Assembly (NCBI GenBank): GCA_039720395.1 | Contig: CM077820.1 | Span: 16,012,161 to 16,076,160, forward strand | DNA length: 64,000 bases | Direction of reading: 5' to 3' | Source of the DNA: Liquidambar formosana | Lineage: Eukaryota > Streptophyta > Magnoliopsida > Saxifragales > Altingiaceae | Shown here: one piece after another, positions 11,350-22,443 of the stretch | Layout: the number at the start of each line of letters is the position of its first letter | How positions within the stretch are numbered: the first letter of the stretch is position 1 | Notes under the pieces: model-generated | The model's input: only the letters and a program-made list of their open reading frames with translations | Told to the model about the DNA's origin: nothing | Databases searched by the model: none | Program-made: the position numbers and the translations under genes

Positions 11350-11501
11350 GTGGCGAGATGACAACCTCTCCTGTGGGGAGGAGGAGTGATGGTCTTCTGA
11401 GCCCATTTAGGAGCAGTGGCGGCCATGGAGTTGGAATCGGAGGCGTGTTTGGACGGGGTGTAGAGCGATTTTACACGAATAGGAGGAAAGAGCAAGACCA
11501 A
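11350..11501 (-). pseudogene. Orphan first exon of a YjbQ/UPF0047-like gene
   Basis: From the ATG at 11501 the minus strand reads MVLLFPPIRVKSLYTP...SKHASDSNSMAATAPKW, then AQKTITPPPHRRGCHLATPK, then runs into T-rich sequence. The internal methionine before AATAPKW fits the usual start of plant UPF0047/YjbQ proteins, so the preceding residues may be an extension or transit peptide. Only the N-terminal about 25 residues of the conserved domain are present. No GT donor follows the last codon (CCCAAG|GC) and no further exons are found up to 10400, so I treat it as a truncated copy. Family assignment rests on memory of the conserved N-terminal motif. Confidence 0.5.
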
Positions 11502-11559
11502 AGGAGGTGTGTTTTTGCGGACGAAAGCAGGACCTAAGGAGGGAGGCCTCTTCCCTTTT

Positions 11560-11830
11560 ATAATTGTTTTAAAAAGGAAACAATATATGAGTAGTCATTG
11601 GCCAAACAAAGCCTAACACCCAATTGATTTCCAAATCTTGTATTCGCCCCTTTCCCGCTCTCCTATTTAAGAAATTAATTAAGGCTCACGGGAAACTTCC
11701 TATTTATTCCTAGGGGTCGAACACCTCTTTGCTTTCTATTCAGTCTTTTCTATTACAATTTCAACGTGCTTACAAGGAGGCCGGCGTTAGATCTCACACA
11801 AGGAGACAATTCTGAGAAGGTTAGTGACAA
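11560..11830 (+). promoter_or_regulatory. Promoter-like block with leader-exon donor (copy 3)
   Basis: Third copy of the block at 258-540 and 6545-6850. TATA-like CTATTTAAGAAATTAAT lies near 11660 and donor-like AAG|GTTAGT near 11818. It is upstream of the intact F-box gene but 2.6 kb from its ATG. A closer promoter candidate exists at about 13670, so this block may be an alternative upstream promoter or the promoter of the minus-strand exon. Confidence 0.4.
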
Positions 11831-12262
11831 ATTCATAATCATGTATGCAAATATTCTATGTCTTAAGCTTTATTTATTTATTTTTATCAAACACACAAAG
11901 GTAAGCTCTCTTATTCTTGAAGTTCACTTCTTTTTCTTCTTTTGTTTTTTTTTTTTAATAAATTTTTTAATATGGATTCTCTTCTAATATATATGTACAT
12001 CTCATCTTTATTTGATTTATTTATTTTTTTGATAAGTTTGATTTTTAATTTAATGAGTTTCATCTGCAAAATCCTATATTTACTCGTTGACACGTTGATC
12101 GAGGGAAAAGAAAGGAAAAAAAAAAAAAGAAGACAATAACGTGTTTTGCCTTGTAGAAAGGAAAAAGCAACCCTTAAAAATAATAGGTTGCTTGCAATTT
12201 TATAATTTTTGAAAACATGTTGAATTTTTATTTTTTTTTATGTTTTTTGGAAGTAACAGGAT

Positions 12263-12333
12263 TTGGTGTTCATGTCTTTAAACCCCACACACACACAAAA
12301 AAAAAAAAATGATTTTCTTTTATTATGTAATTC

Positions 12334-12369
<36 letters not shown>

Positions 12370-12570
12370 GTAGATATGGAGATCCTCGTACTCTCAAGAA
12401 ATTGAGGAAACTTTAATTTGTTTCATGAGAAAATTGCAAAAATTGGGAGTCCTTCTCATGCATGAAAAGTTTTGAAGCGGTTCGCCGCTGCATCAATTTT
12501 TTGTTTCCCTTGTGTTTTGTTTACATAAATGTTGGTGAATGAAATTCCCACAGCTTTTAATATTCTAAAT
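12263..12570 (+). repeat. Duplication-unit block (copy 3)
   Basis: Homologous to 1340-1690 and 7165-7510; it contains an (AT)n tract at about 12341-12366 that is shorter in the other copies. Homology to those copies ends at about 12560. Confidence 0.7.
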
Positions 12571-12708
12571 TACATGTATTGATGGTTAATCCGTTATAAT
12601 TTGAACGGGCCGGGGCTCTTAAACTCTTTGGGTTTGAAGGATTGGGGTCCATTACATTCTTTTATGACTACACTATTACTTTTGAAATTGTTGATATATA
12701 TATATATA

Positions 12709-12986
12709 CTCACTCCGTCCCACAAAGATAGGTCAAGTTTGTTAAAACATGCAGTTTAAGAAGCTCATCATTATCTAGATTTGTCATTTATTAAACTTCA
12801 TCTTTTCAAAAATACCGTCTCTTATTTGGCATTGAGTTATGTATGGAGAGTAATTCTTGAAATAATCAAAGGTAATATAGGAAAGTTAAAAAAAAAAAAA
12901 ATTATGATTTGACTTTTCAAAATGGGCATACATTTGGAGACACAAAAAAATAGGAAAAATGACCTATCTTTGTGGGATAAATGGAG
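12709..12986 (+). mobile_element. Stowaway-type MITE (Tc1/mariner)
   Basis: The termini are inverted repeats: CTCACTCCGTCCCACAAAGA on the left, and the reverse complement of the right end reads CTCCATTTATCCCACAAAGA. Both continue with TAGGTCA. The 278 bp element is flanked by TA dinucleotides (12707-12708 and 12987-12988). CTCCnTCCGTCCC-type ends with TA duplication are the hallmark of Stowaway MITEs. No coding capacity. Confidence 0.85.
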
Positions 12987-13009
12987 TATTTCTTATTATA
13001 TATTTACAA

Positions 13010-13700
13010 GTTCGTTGATGTGGCATAATTCTCCATCATTTTCACTTAAATGCTCTTCTCCCATTCGTTCTACTTTCTCCTTCACTCTGACCAAACGATT
13101 AACTTATTAAGCTGATCGACGTGGTCCTATAAATATATGTTAAAATCATAATTTAAAATTCAAACATTCCTTATAGAAAAGATTGATCATTCTATAATTG
13201 ATATTAGAATCTCTAAAATCCAAATTACGTTCCTGTATAACCGTTTGCTCCTCTTCATATCTTTCAATGAATAACCTAAAAGGAACTACTCGTTTTTAAT
13301 ACTTTTATAATAAAAAAGACAATTTATACTATTTTGTGCATCGTGCGAGTGACTGCTCATATATATATATATATAGATTATTATCTAAAATCTAGTTAGA
13401 TGATGTGGCATTCTTCTTTATTCTCTACACCTAAATACTCTTCTTACATTTATTTGATCTGTTCTCTCATTCACTCTGAGTCTCTGACCCTACTATTAAG
13501 GTGATGTAGCCTCTTATAATTGGCTAAAATAATAAATACAAATCAGAAATTAAAAATTAAATTAAATTCCTTATTAAAAACATACATTGACCTTTCTAAA
13601 TGAAAATATTCGCAACCAGAATCCTTAAAAATCAAATTACTTTCCTTATAAAAAAAAAATTCACCCCTACCCATATATAACCCTTTACAAAACCGTTCTC
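13010..13700 (+). repeat. Two diverged direct repeats upstream of the F-box gene
   Basis: 13015-13275 and 13400-13700 share order and words (GATGTGGCAT, ATTCTC, TCATTCACTCTGA or TCCTTCACTCTGA, ATTCCTTAT, TATAACC) but are well diverged. The 3' repeat contains the candidate F-box promoter. Confidence 0.5.
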
Positions 13701-13763
13701 TTCATCTCCATTTCCATTAACACTCTATTCCTCTCTATCAACAAGCAACGGTCTCGCATTACT
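13668..13763 (+). promoter_or_regulatory. Candidate promoter and leader exon of the F-box gene
   Basis: A TATA box (CCATATATAACC near 13672) precedes a pyrimidine/A-rich leader (TTCTCTTCATCTCCATTTCC) that ends in a consensus splice donor (ACT|GTAAGT at 13763/13764). The matching acceptor would be TTGTTTTTAG|GG at 14430/14431, 26 bp before the F-box ATG, giving a 667 nt intron in the 5' UTR. Prediction from splice and TATA signals only. Confidence 0.5.
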
Positions 13764-14456
13764 GTAAGTCACCTTCCTCTCCAACTCAAATATATATATA
13801 TATTATATCGAATAAGGTAGAGGCACTCTCGAATATGGAACAAGTAACTCCTGCTCTCTCTTTGTTTACATATAGGGCTTTGAGATCAATATGTTAAAGT
13901 TCATTGATGTGTATATAGATAATTATAAGATAATGATCAAGTAAGCACATGCTGATATAACTCATATCAACATCCACATTGGGAGTTTTACCTTGTGCAT
14001 TAGTGGAAAATGAAGTACATTAGAACAACAGTTGGTTTGGAAAAATATCGATCCTACAAAAAGAGGGGGATATGGGCGTAGAGGGAGAGATAAATGGATA
14101 GAAATTAGTGGAAGAGAGAGGAGTGGTCATGGAGCGCAAGATAAGAGGAGAGAAAATTATGGAAGTTAAAATTAGAAAATTTGAACTGAGTTTTATAAAA
14201 AAAAACAAATTAAAAAAGAAATTATAAGAGTATGCCATGTGTCAATATGTGATGGAAGGAGTGAAAACATATTAACACATGGCATACTCTTTCAAAAAAA
14301 AAAAAAAACTAACTGATGGCCCTATCAGCCATGAGGTTTTTTATTGCTTTGTTGTTTGATTGTTTCCTTTAATTAGATGGTTAATCCTCATGATTTATTA
14401 ATTTTTACCCTTTTCTTTTGTTGTTTTTAGGGCACTGTTATTTCTAGAAACTTGGC

Positions 14457-15659
14457 ATGGCTGATTGGGCCAATCTTCCAAATGAACTTCTCGGACTCAT
14501 AGTTCAGCGATTATCATTATTTGATGACTTCATTGTATTTGGGGCTGTTTGCAAATCATGGAAATCAGTAAGCGATGTGGAGGCAAAACCCCCATCACCT
14601 CCCATGTTTCCATGGCTTATACTTGCAGAGGATGGAGATAAGGAGGATGAAAGGATCAAAGACAAGGAGTTTATCCAATCTCGTCGCTTCTTTAATTTAT
14701 CAAATGCAAATGTTTATGAGTTTCAGTTGCCGGAGGCCTCGAGCAGAAGATGCCTAGGAACACATTTCGGATGGTTGTTCACTCTAGGCCTTGACTTACA
14801 AATTAGCCTCCTACATCCGTTCACCAGACACCAAATCCCGCTTCCTCCTCAGCCTACCTTCTCTGATCAATATGAGCCTTCGGGGGAGTTTGGGCCTGAA
14901 GATGTCCGTTATATATTCATAAGGAAGGCTGTTTTGTCCTCAAATCCTTGGAAAAAGACTACCGAAGACTATGAAAGACAGGACTGTGCAGTCATGACAA
15001 TTTATGGAGAAGTTTCAAAATTGGCCTTTGCTAGATTGGGAGACACATCTTGGACCAATGTCCAAGTTCCTTCACGGGCTTATGATGACATTGCTTTCTA
15101 TAAGGGCCATTTTTATGCGGTAGATTGCCACGGTGTGGCTGTTGTTTGTGACATTGATGATGATCGAAATCCAAAAGCTTCAGTGATTGCCCCAGCTCCG
15201 AAAGGATCAAGGGATCATTTTCTAAAATATCTTGTTGAATCAGCTGGGGATCTTTTGCTGGTTTCCCGCATCCGTGAATTCAGTGACTACGAATCTGAAG
15301 AAGTCATGAAAGAGGAGAAGCATCCTTATCTTACAAGTGCATTCATAGTTATGAAGCTGGAAAAATGTAGTCAAGAGGGGAGTGGACACAGCTACATTTG
15401 GGTCGAAGTGAATAGCTTGGGCAACAATGCATTGTTCTTGGGCACCAATACATCTTTCTCTGTATCTACATTAGACTTAAATGGATGCTGCAAAGCCAAT
15501 TGCATCTATTTTACGGATGACCATCTTGAAGCCCATCTGTCAATTAAAGGAGGTGGAGGTCATGACATGGGCGTCTATAACATGGAAAATGGGACAATTG
15601 AGCCTCATTATGCAGGCCAATCTCTCTCTTATTATTGCACCCCGTTCTGGTATATGTAG
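14457..15659 (+). CDS. F-box protein with C-terminal DUF295 domain
   Basis: This is an intact 400-codon single-exon coding region. Residues about 4-45 form an F-box (WANLPNELLGLIVQRLSL...DFIVFGAVCKSWKSV), the motif that binds SKP1 and brings the protein into an SCF ubiquitin ligase. The rest is the DUF295 beta-propeller-like domain of plant F-box proteins, with the diagnostic C-terminal block at residues about 340-385 (CCKANCIYFTDD, GGHDMGVYNMENGTIEPHY). The length matches the usual 370-420 residues. The ATG follows GGC and is conserved in the broken paralogue at 8707. Its substrate cannot be told from sequence. DUF295 F-box genes form large, fast-evolving families of mostly untested function. 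A 5' UTR intron (13764-14430) is predicted. Confidence 0.93.
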   Translation: MADWANLPNELLGLIVQRLSLFDDFIVFGAVCKSWKSVSDVEAKPPSPPMFPWLILAEDGDKEDERIKDKEFIQSRRFFNLSNANVYEFQLPEASSRRCLGTHFGWLFTLGLDLQISLLHPFTRHQIPLPPQPTFSDQYEPSGEFGPEDVRYIFIRKAVLSSNPWKKTTEDYERQDCAVMTIYGEVSKLAFARLGDTSWTNVQVPSRAYDDIAFYKGHFYAVDCHGVAVVCDIDDDRNPKASVIAPAPKGSRDHFLKYLVESAGDLLLVSRIREFSDYESEEVMKEEKHPYLTSAFIVMKLEKCSQEGSGHSYIWVEVNSLGNNALFLGTNTSFSVSTLDLNGCCKANCIYFTDDHLEAHLSIKGGGGHDMGVYNMENGTIEPHYAGQSLSYYCTPFWYM

Positions 15660-17478
15660 TTTTTATCTATCAGTGACCGTTGTGTCTATTTATGCTATTT
15701 TTTAACCTATGGTGGCTTGAGCAATCGAAATGATCCCAATTGTTCTTCTAGGTCTGAACATGTAAGTTTACTAATTATTTAGCAATGGTGAAGCAGCTAT
15801 GATTAAGGGCTATTTTAGTGCTATAATTTGCCAATGGCATGATAGTCTCGTGGCATTCTCCTCACTGGTTGAGTGAGCGATCTCGAGTAAGCTTATGAAA
15901 AAGCATTGATAACCATTAATTAATTGTTGATGATATTGGGGCTTAAGGGTACGGATAAATTCTATCGATTGGAAAAAAAATAATAATTAAAAGACACTAA
16001 TCAGAGAAAAGGAAAAAATGGCTTCTCCTTGTTTAGTATACTAATAGTACCAATTTTTTGATACAGCTGAACAAGTTGGCTTTGGTAATTTGATTAACAT
16101 AGCCAACTTTACATATTTATTAGGTGTTTACGTAATGTATGCCTGTGCACGCAGACACAGGTGTGTGTGGGCAAAGGGAGGGTTATAGGGCATTGTCAAA
16201 GGGGAATAGGGAAAGTTTGGCCGTCCCATGGGAAAGGAACAGTTCATTGACAGTTTCTTGTGGTCTAGGTCGAGTTAGGTTGGACAAAGGGAGGGATTAA
16301 GAGTAGACAATTATACCGTTTAGGACATCCTCGATGTGTTTGGAACTTGAATTATTTGGACATCCTGTTTTTGAGGTGCAACAGTGTTGGAAAATAAATA
16401 GTGCATACCCAATTAAGTTTAGGTTTTAAGATCCTTGGGGGAATGATTTATGATGTGGTGGTAAAATCAACCATAACAAGATTTGGAATGTTGACACGAT
16501 GGTCGCTCCATTACGTTCATAACAAGATTAGGAGAAACACTATTAGATTACAAGGCCATAGGCTAATATAAATTATATCCAACTCGAAAGAGTCTTTTTT
16601 TAAAAAAAAATAAACGTACTAGTAGCATTACTATAATGAATTTGGTTGGGGTGGGACCTTCATCCCACCACCACATCCCTGAGGATTCATCAATCAATTC
16701 AGCCACACGGGCATCACATCACATCCCATTTGCTTCTCGAAGAGACAACCTTGTACGTAGTTGGAGTAGGAAGCTACTTATCCCCCCAAGTCCTCATCAA
16801 TCGGCTATTGAAGCAGTGACAATTTAAAATTAGGAAAGTAATTTAAAAACATTAAGGAAGTTTAAAATGCCACTATTATAGTTAATGTTGTAAAATCAAT
16901 TCTAAGAAATTTATGAAATGTCAATATTTTGAATTTTTACTATTATTTATAATGATAACCATCATATTTTGAATTTTCAATTCAAGATCGATGATAGATT
17001 GTAGTATAGTGGCATTTGCCTTACTTATAAAATGAGTAATATTTAGTTCAAACTCATAGAAAAACATTGATAGTCATTTATTAAGAGAAGTAGGGGTACA
17101 AATAGTTTCTATCAATTATAAATAATAAAAAATAAATAAATAAAAAGGAAAGTTTTATTTTTTTTGTTCTGTTTTGTATTTTGTTTTGCGGGGTAAAAGG
17201 AGGGTTATTGAAGACAATCGTGAATTCGTGATCATGCCAACTCTCCAAGGGATGACCTGGTGCTTAGCTTTAAAAAAAAAGTCCTAGTAAACCATTCAGA
17301 TAAAATTATCAGCTTGGCAAGATAAGGACGACTTGGCTAAAGAAAGAAAAAAGCTCTTGCGCTCTTCCTAACCTCGAAATTGGGACGGGTAGGCTTCAGT
17401 TATCGCCTCACATTCCAATGTTCCATCATTCCCACCAGATTATTAAATTGCCTGTATTTTATATGTATCAGGATTTAT
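15660..17478. other. No gene seen; weak repeats and a small inverted repeat
   Basis: Nothing with coding signature. 15890-15990 and 17045-17155 are diverged direct repeats (AAAAAGCATTGATAACCATT versus AAAAACATTGATAGTCATTT). 16866-17027 has inverted ends (AAATGCCACTAT ... ATAGTGGCATTT) and may be an old MITE. A 63-codon ORF at 16636 lacks recognisable features. Confidence 0.5.
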
Positions 17479-17488
17479 TTATTTTTTA

Positions 17489-19118
17489 GGGTAAATTGTA
17501 GAAAATTACCTCCAAGTTTGACCTACAAGTCAGTTTGGTACCCTCAAGTTTAAATCACGTCAATTTTATACCCATATTTTTAAATGTGTTTCAATTGGAG
17601 GCCTACTGTTAACAATCGTTTGTTGACCAAACGGTAAAGAAGCATGTGATATGCACGTGACCTTAGTTATCTTTAATATGCCTACATTACCCCTCTACAC
17701 AATTTTCAGCACTCAAACGGCATCGTTTTGACCCTAAATATTTTTCAAGAACAAAAAAATCACCAGCTGCATTGTAGGTTCATCTTCTCCGGCGAAGCTC
17801 GCCAATGATGCACAGTACATATATATAATTCAATCCTCAAACCCACTTTCAACACATCAACTTTTTTTTCCCCTCAATCCCTACAAATAGCAACAGGAGT
17901 TATGCTCGACTTGAATTCAGCGAGACCGACGGTGAGAGAATGGCTAGGAGAAGGTCAGCGATCCCCACCGGCCACCATTCATCAGATCCTCGACCATCAA
18001 CCCTTGCCGCCGACAACAACTACCTTCATCCATCGACCCAAAACCTAACCAACATTCATCGGTACTATCAAACCATAACCCTCAGCTTGATCATGATCAC
18101 CCACCGTTTTCTTCTTTCGAGACCCAAAACCCAGTCAAGAATCATACCACAAGAATCAAACCATCCCCCCCGCCACAACCAACTCCCAAATCCTCCTTCA
18201 CCTCCTTCTCACCCATCCAAACCCCTCCTCTCGACGATGACATCTCGCTCGACACCCCCATGCCCTTGCCCAACATCTCCAGCGATTCTCTCATCAAGAT
18301 CATCAAGTACTGCGAGAAGCACCTTGATTTCTGATCAAAGTCCGCCAAAAGTGCCGATTCTAAATCTGGCAATGCCACCTCCGCCTCCAACGCAGATAAG
18401 ATCAAGGCCTTTGATGCCGATTTCATGAAGGAACAAGGCAAGAATGACATAAAAGAACCAATCCTTGGAGACCGATCTTATTGCGAGCAAGAACGTCGAA
18501 ATTGTTTGTGATTTCTTTAACATTGAGAATGATTTTACCCCTGAAGAGGAGAAATAAATTCGCCACTGGATTTTAGGTATTTTCCATTGACATATATTTT
18601 TTTTTATTTTATAGATTGGGGTTTAGATTACTCAGGAAATTATGATTAAAGAGGGGTTTTCAAGTATGAATTTTCAATTAGAAAAAAGAAGAGAAAATGA
18701 CTTCACTCTACTAGCTAGCGTCGAAGATAGCTAAGGAAGATGGCCTGAGACGATGGCTGAGCAATTCCACCGATGATGATGGCGGGTTGCACAAATGAGC
18801 CTGCCATTGAGCAAGGAGTTGTTCTTCTTCAGTTGTGAGATCACCCACAACCGTTTATCTCACCCATTTATGACCCGACCCAACAATGTCACCAGCCATG
18901 TCACTTAAGTGTAAAGAAGTAGGACCGTTGGATGATTTTGAATGGTTAAGATGAAATGGTGTGATAAAGGACAAAAGTGACTTTTCGTGATTGCCATTAA
19001 CGGCGTTATCAATTTGAAGTCAACAGAAGAATTGGGTACCAAATTGAAGTGATTTAAACTTAGAGGTACCAAACTGAATTGTACCCCAAACTTGGAGGTA
19101 GTTTTCTGCAATTTACCC
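17489..19118. mobile_element. Pack-MULE (Mutator-like element with captured gene DNA)
   Basis: The element is 1630 bp long with terminal inverted repeats beginning GGGTAAATTG and ending CAATTTACCC. The inverted similarity continues inward for roughly 100 bp (ACCTCCAAGTTTG, CAGTTTGGTACC, AGTTTAAATCAC). It is flanked by a perfect 10 bp target-site duplication TTATTTTTTA (17479-17488 and 19119-19128). Long TIRs and a 9-11 bp duplication identify a Mutator-like element. The interior has no transposase; it is GC-richer than its surroundings and carries a degenerate SKP1-like fragment, which makes it a Pack-MULE. Confidence 0.88.
18200..18565 (+). pseudogene. SKP1-like (ASK) gene fragment captured in the Pack-MULE
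   Basis: The plus strand reads DDDISLDTPMPLPNIS, then SDSLIKIIKYCEKHLD, then after a stop a segment ending NADKIKAFDADFMKE. After another frame change come VCDFFNIENDFTPEEEK and a stop. These match, in order, the SKP1 core: PLPN-VS--L-KVIEYCKKH, then LKAWDADFVK, then the C-terminal FNIKNDFTPEEEE. SKP1 binds F-box proteins in SCF ligases. The N-terminus and the middle of the protein (the segment after DADF) are missing and the frame is broken. The 162-codon ORF at 17940 reads this region in a wrong frame. Confidence 0.75.
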
Positions 19119-19663
19119 TTATTTTTTATTATTATTATTTTTTATCAACAAAGATATCTTTTATTAATCCTTTAAGCATGTACAGTCCTTCGTCCAACAC
19201 ACGTCGATCATTACCAGCCTGAAGGAGTAACCCAAAAAAATTAATGCTTTTGTAAAGTTTCAAAAACTCAACTTACGCTTTTTCGTGAGACGCTTATCAA
19301 GATAACATCTATACACAATTCTTGATTAATTAATTCTTGATTTATTTATTTAGTATTTCTAGCATTTGTTAATTATTATCTCTTTCCTTTTAGTCAATTG
19401 TTACCTAATTGATTTAATTCTATTTGTTTAGTTATTTCTTAGTTTTAAATACGTCTTTTTGTTTTGGTATTTTCTTATATATAATGTTTTGTTCATATCA
19501 GGAATATCTCATTGAGATTATTTCCAAGATAGTTGCTTCTTAGTTGTTAGATTTCATCCAACTGGCTAAATTAAGCTATCTATTTGTGTGTATGCAGCTC
19601 TAAGTTAAGCTAGTGATCTTGATATAAGTTATATATGGGCTTCTAATGCTATGATTTTATTTA

Positions 19664-20061
19664 GGGGGCCTCTATTGGCATCCAAAAACTTGCATTTTAC
19701 CTCCACTTATTTTATACTTTAAGGTTTTATGAAAAATACATAAAGTTTTTCATAAAAACTAATCTCGGATTCTATTAGAAAACATCATTTTGAACAACTT
19801 TTTAAACGAAAGTTTTTCCGAAATCTATCGTTTAAGTAGACTTTTTCGCCATTTATAATCTTTGCTTCATAAATGACTAAAAAGTCTACTAAAACGATAG
19901 ATTTTGGAAAAACTTTCTTCCAAAAAGTTGTTCAAAATGATGTTTTTTAATAAACAGCGCAATCAGTTTTTATGATAATCTTATATATTTTTCATAAAAT
20001 CTTAAAATATTAAAATAAGTGGAGATGAAAAGCAAGTCTTTGGGTGGCAATAGAGGCCTCC
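19664..20061. mobile_element. Hairpin MITE, family member 1
   Basis: A 398 bp element that is nearly one long inverted repeat: its left half (GGCCTCTATTGGC, TTTTATGAAAAATA, AAACATCATTTTGAACAACT, AAATCTATCGTTT) returns in reverse complement in the right half. Flanks TTTTATTTA and TTTTAGTTA form a 9 bp duplication with one mismatch. Related copies lie at 20221-20631 and 25235-25644. Length, TIR and 9 bp duplication suggest a Mutator-type MITE. Confidence 0.78.
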
Positions 20062-20220
20062 TTTTAGTTATTTATTTATTTTGTCTAATGATTTAAATTT
20101 TGGATACCCAACCATAAACATTGGGCTGATGGACACTAAGATGTAATAGGCAGGCCCATTAATAATATACCTTGCAAACTAGTTTCTAAGGTCATATTTT
20201 ATCTTGTAAATAAAAATAAA

Positions 20221-20631
20221 CGGTTAGGCAATTGTCACCATATAAAATAATTTAAACATTTACTTAGTTTATATCTTTTAAGATTTTATGAAAAATATAA
20301 AATGTGTTAATAAAAACTAATCATGTAATCCACTAAAAAACATCATTTCAAAAAACTTTATAGAAAATTTTTTTTCCCAAAATCTGTCGTCCAAGTGGAG
20401 TTTTTAACCATTTACAATCTCTATTTCATTTTTACATTATGTTCCATGAAAAATGGCCAGAAATAAATGATAGATTTTGAAAAAACCAACAAAGTTACTC
20501 AAAATGATGTTTTCAAGTGGAATATGTGACTAGTTTTTATAGAAACCTTTTATATTTTTCATATAAAACTTCAAAAAGTGTAAACTAAATAGAGTGATTA
20601 GAAAACTTTAGTGATGGCAATAGCCTCCCTC
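20221..20631. mobile_element. Hairpin MITE, family member 2
   Basis: A 411 bp diverged relative of the element at 19664. It shares TTAAGATTTTATGAAAAATA, AAAAACTAATCATGTAATCC, AACATCATTTCAAAAAACTT and their inverted partners, and a right end GGCAATAGCCTCCC. Flanks AAAAATAAA and AAAATTAAA differ at one of nine positions. Confidence 0.7.
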
Positions 20632-20644
20632 AAAATTAAATTAC

Positions 20645-21170
20645 TAAAAAGTCCAAAAAGCCTGAAATTAAAAATACACAGTTAATTTGTTTAATTTTGA
20701 ATTAGATAACCAAACAGGCACTTGCTGTATTAAATTACTTATCTTTTGTCCAGACTGGCGACAAAGCTTAATGAGACGAATCTAATGAAGTCATTTGTCT
20801 TGATCTTCTTAAATCTTAATTATGCCGTATTGGGCTGGTTTTATGGAGAAGAGCCAAACCGGATATAAAGCCCACAGAATTTGAGCGTAAACAGAAACCC
20901 AGATTTGGTTTTGTCCATATCCATCAGTCTCTGTGTGCTGCCACTTTGCCCTTTTCAGCTAGGTGCTGCCCAAAAAGAAGGTACGATGAATTCGGCAGGA
21001 TAGAACTATAAGGAGTATATACTTATCCCCTTAAAATAATAAAAATTAAAACTATATATATGGCATTCTGGTTTACATGAGGAGTTAAACTCAATAGAAG
21101 CAAACCAAAAGAAGTAGCTGCCTATTACCCATATCGTGATATCCCATATTATTACACACACACAACAGCA
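20645..21170. other. Upstream region of the small four-exon gene
   Basis: Non-coding DNA preceding the ATG at 21171. Possible promoter signals are ACTATATATATGG (about 21051-21063) and a GC-richer leader-like segment at 20880-20985. No other feature recognised. Confidence 0.4.
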
Positions 21171-21222
21171 ATGGGTTCACTCATGGCCGGTTGGGACTCC
21201 ACCATCTCACCTCCCACAATTG

Positions 21223-21266
<44 letters not shown>

Positions 21267-22150
21267 TTTGTTTCTGTTTTTTGTTTTTCATTTCCATGTG
21301 ATATTTCTTAATTGTTCTCTTTGTTTTTCAAAAGTTTCTAACATTATTTTTTTTCTGGGTCTGTCTCCAAAATTCAGAGAGGAACATATCATTGACCAAT
21401 GAAGAGATCGAAGCATTCTGGAAAATTCACAAGGAATCTCAGCATGGACAACCGGATGCCACCGGCTCCTTCAACAAAAATTTGAAGGTAAATAATTTTA
21501 TTTACAAAATTTATCACCATATATTTATAATATATGGTCGGTTCAATTCAAAAGGGAACCTTGAGAAGTGGACCGAGTAATCAACTTTACCTTCTAATTG
21601 TCCGATGCAAGATGGAACTGCTTGTGTTAGATTTGTGTTATGTTGGTTAGTGTGGTCTCCATGGACTCTCTGATCAATACAATTTTCTATTATTTAAAAT
21701 AAATAAATAAAAAATTAGACCAATGTAAAACATTCGGATCTTCCTGGTATAAAAATAAAAAAATAAAAAATAAAATAAGATTCAAAAGGAGGGGGTGCTA
21801 TCCTCATAAATGATATTTGTAGAATAATAGAAGAGTTTTTCACTTTTTCAAAAGCACAAGATACTGAATTCTTGATTTTGACATCCCTCTCTAATATGAT
21901 GCATTTGATCAATTTTCAGGAGGGTGACGACTCAAAGAAGCCACAATCCTCACCAAATTCGCCTCGCTTTGTCCTGCGTGGCAACGAATACCCTATTGAT
22001 GTGGACAAAGCATGCCATATGGATGACTGGTACTTCAAACCTCTCTCTCTTTCTCTCTCTCTCATACACAACATGGAATATTAATGTGGAGACTTGATGT
22101 GTTACAAATGAAACAGGTGGACTAGAAGCAACTGGGCATTTCTGAATTAA
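21171..22150 (+). CDS. Small plant protein of unknown function, four exons
   Basis: Exons 21171-21222, 21378-21487, 21920-22029 and 22117-22150 join in frame to 101 codons. Every intron is GT-AG: a donor after a (CT)n-rich intron start, acceptors AATTCAG, TTTTCAG and GAAACAG. The protein begins MGSLMAGWDSTISPP, continues ERNISLTNEEIEAFWKIHKE and SPRFVLRGNEYPIDVDKAC, and ends HMDDWWTRSNWAFLN. The start MGSLMAGWDS, the LTNEEIEAFW motif and the C-terminal DWWTRSNWAFLN recall a small plant-specific family I have seen annotated only as uncharacterised. There is no signal peptide or membrane segment. Phase is maintained at all junctions, which argues for a real gene. Confidence 0.8.
21225..21262 (+). 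repeat. (CT)n microsatellite at the start of intron 1
   Basis: About 19 CT repeats directly after the intron 1 donor (21223-21224) of the small four-exon gene. Confidence 0.9.
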
Positions 22151-22354
22151 TCACCAGTGGAGGAGGAAACGAACAAGGCCTCATACAATTACGCCTCTCA
22201 GGTGTTTGTTTCAACATGGAATGTTAATGTGGAGACTTGATGTGTTACAAATGAAACAGGTGGACTAGAAGCAACTGGGCATTTCTGAATTAATCACCAG
22301 TGGAGGAGGAAACGAACAAGGCCTCATACAATTACACCTCTCAGGTGTTTGTTT
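22070..22354 (+). repeat. Tandem duplication of the last exon (143 bp unit)
   Basis: 22070-22212 and 22213-22354 are nearly identical (differences include AATATTAATG versus AATGTTAATG and TACGCC versus TACACC). Each copy contains the intron 3 acceptor, the 34 nt terminal exon with its stop codon, and part of the 3' UTR. Either acceptor gives the same C-terminus WTRSNWAFLN. The near identity points to a recent event. Confidence 0.9.
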
Positions 22355-22443
22355 GATGGTTTCCTTGTAGCCATGTACATATATATAAGAGCAAACCCAT
22401 CAGGTTGGCACGTCAGTTAATTATATGAGCACCATATATACAT

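Noticed and set aside
17940..18428. 162-codon ORF rich in proline and serine
   Set aside because: It reads the captured SKP1-like DNA in the wrong frame; the GC-rich insert makes chance ORFs likely.
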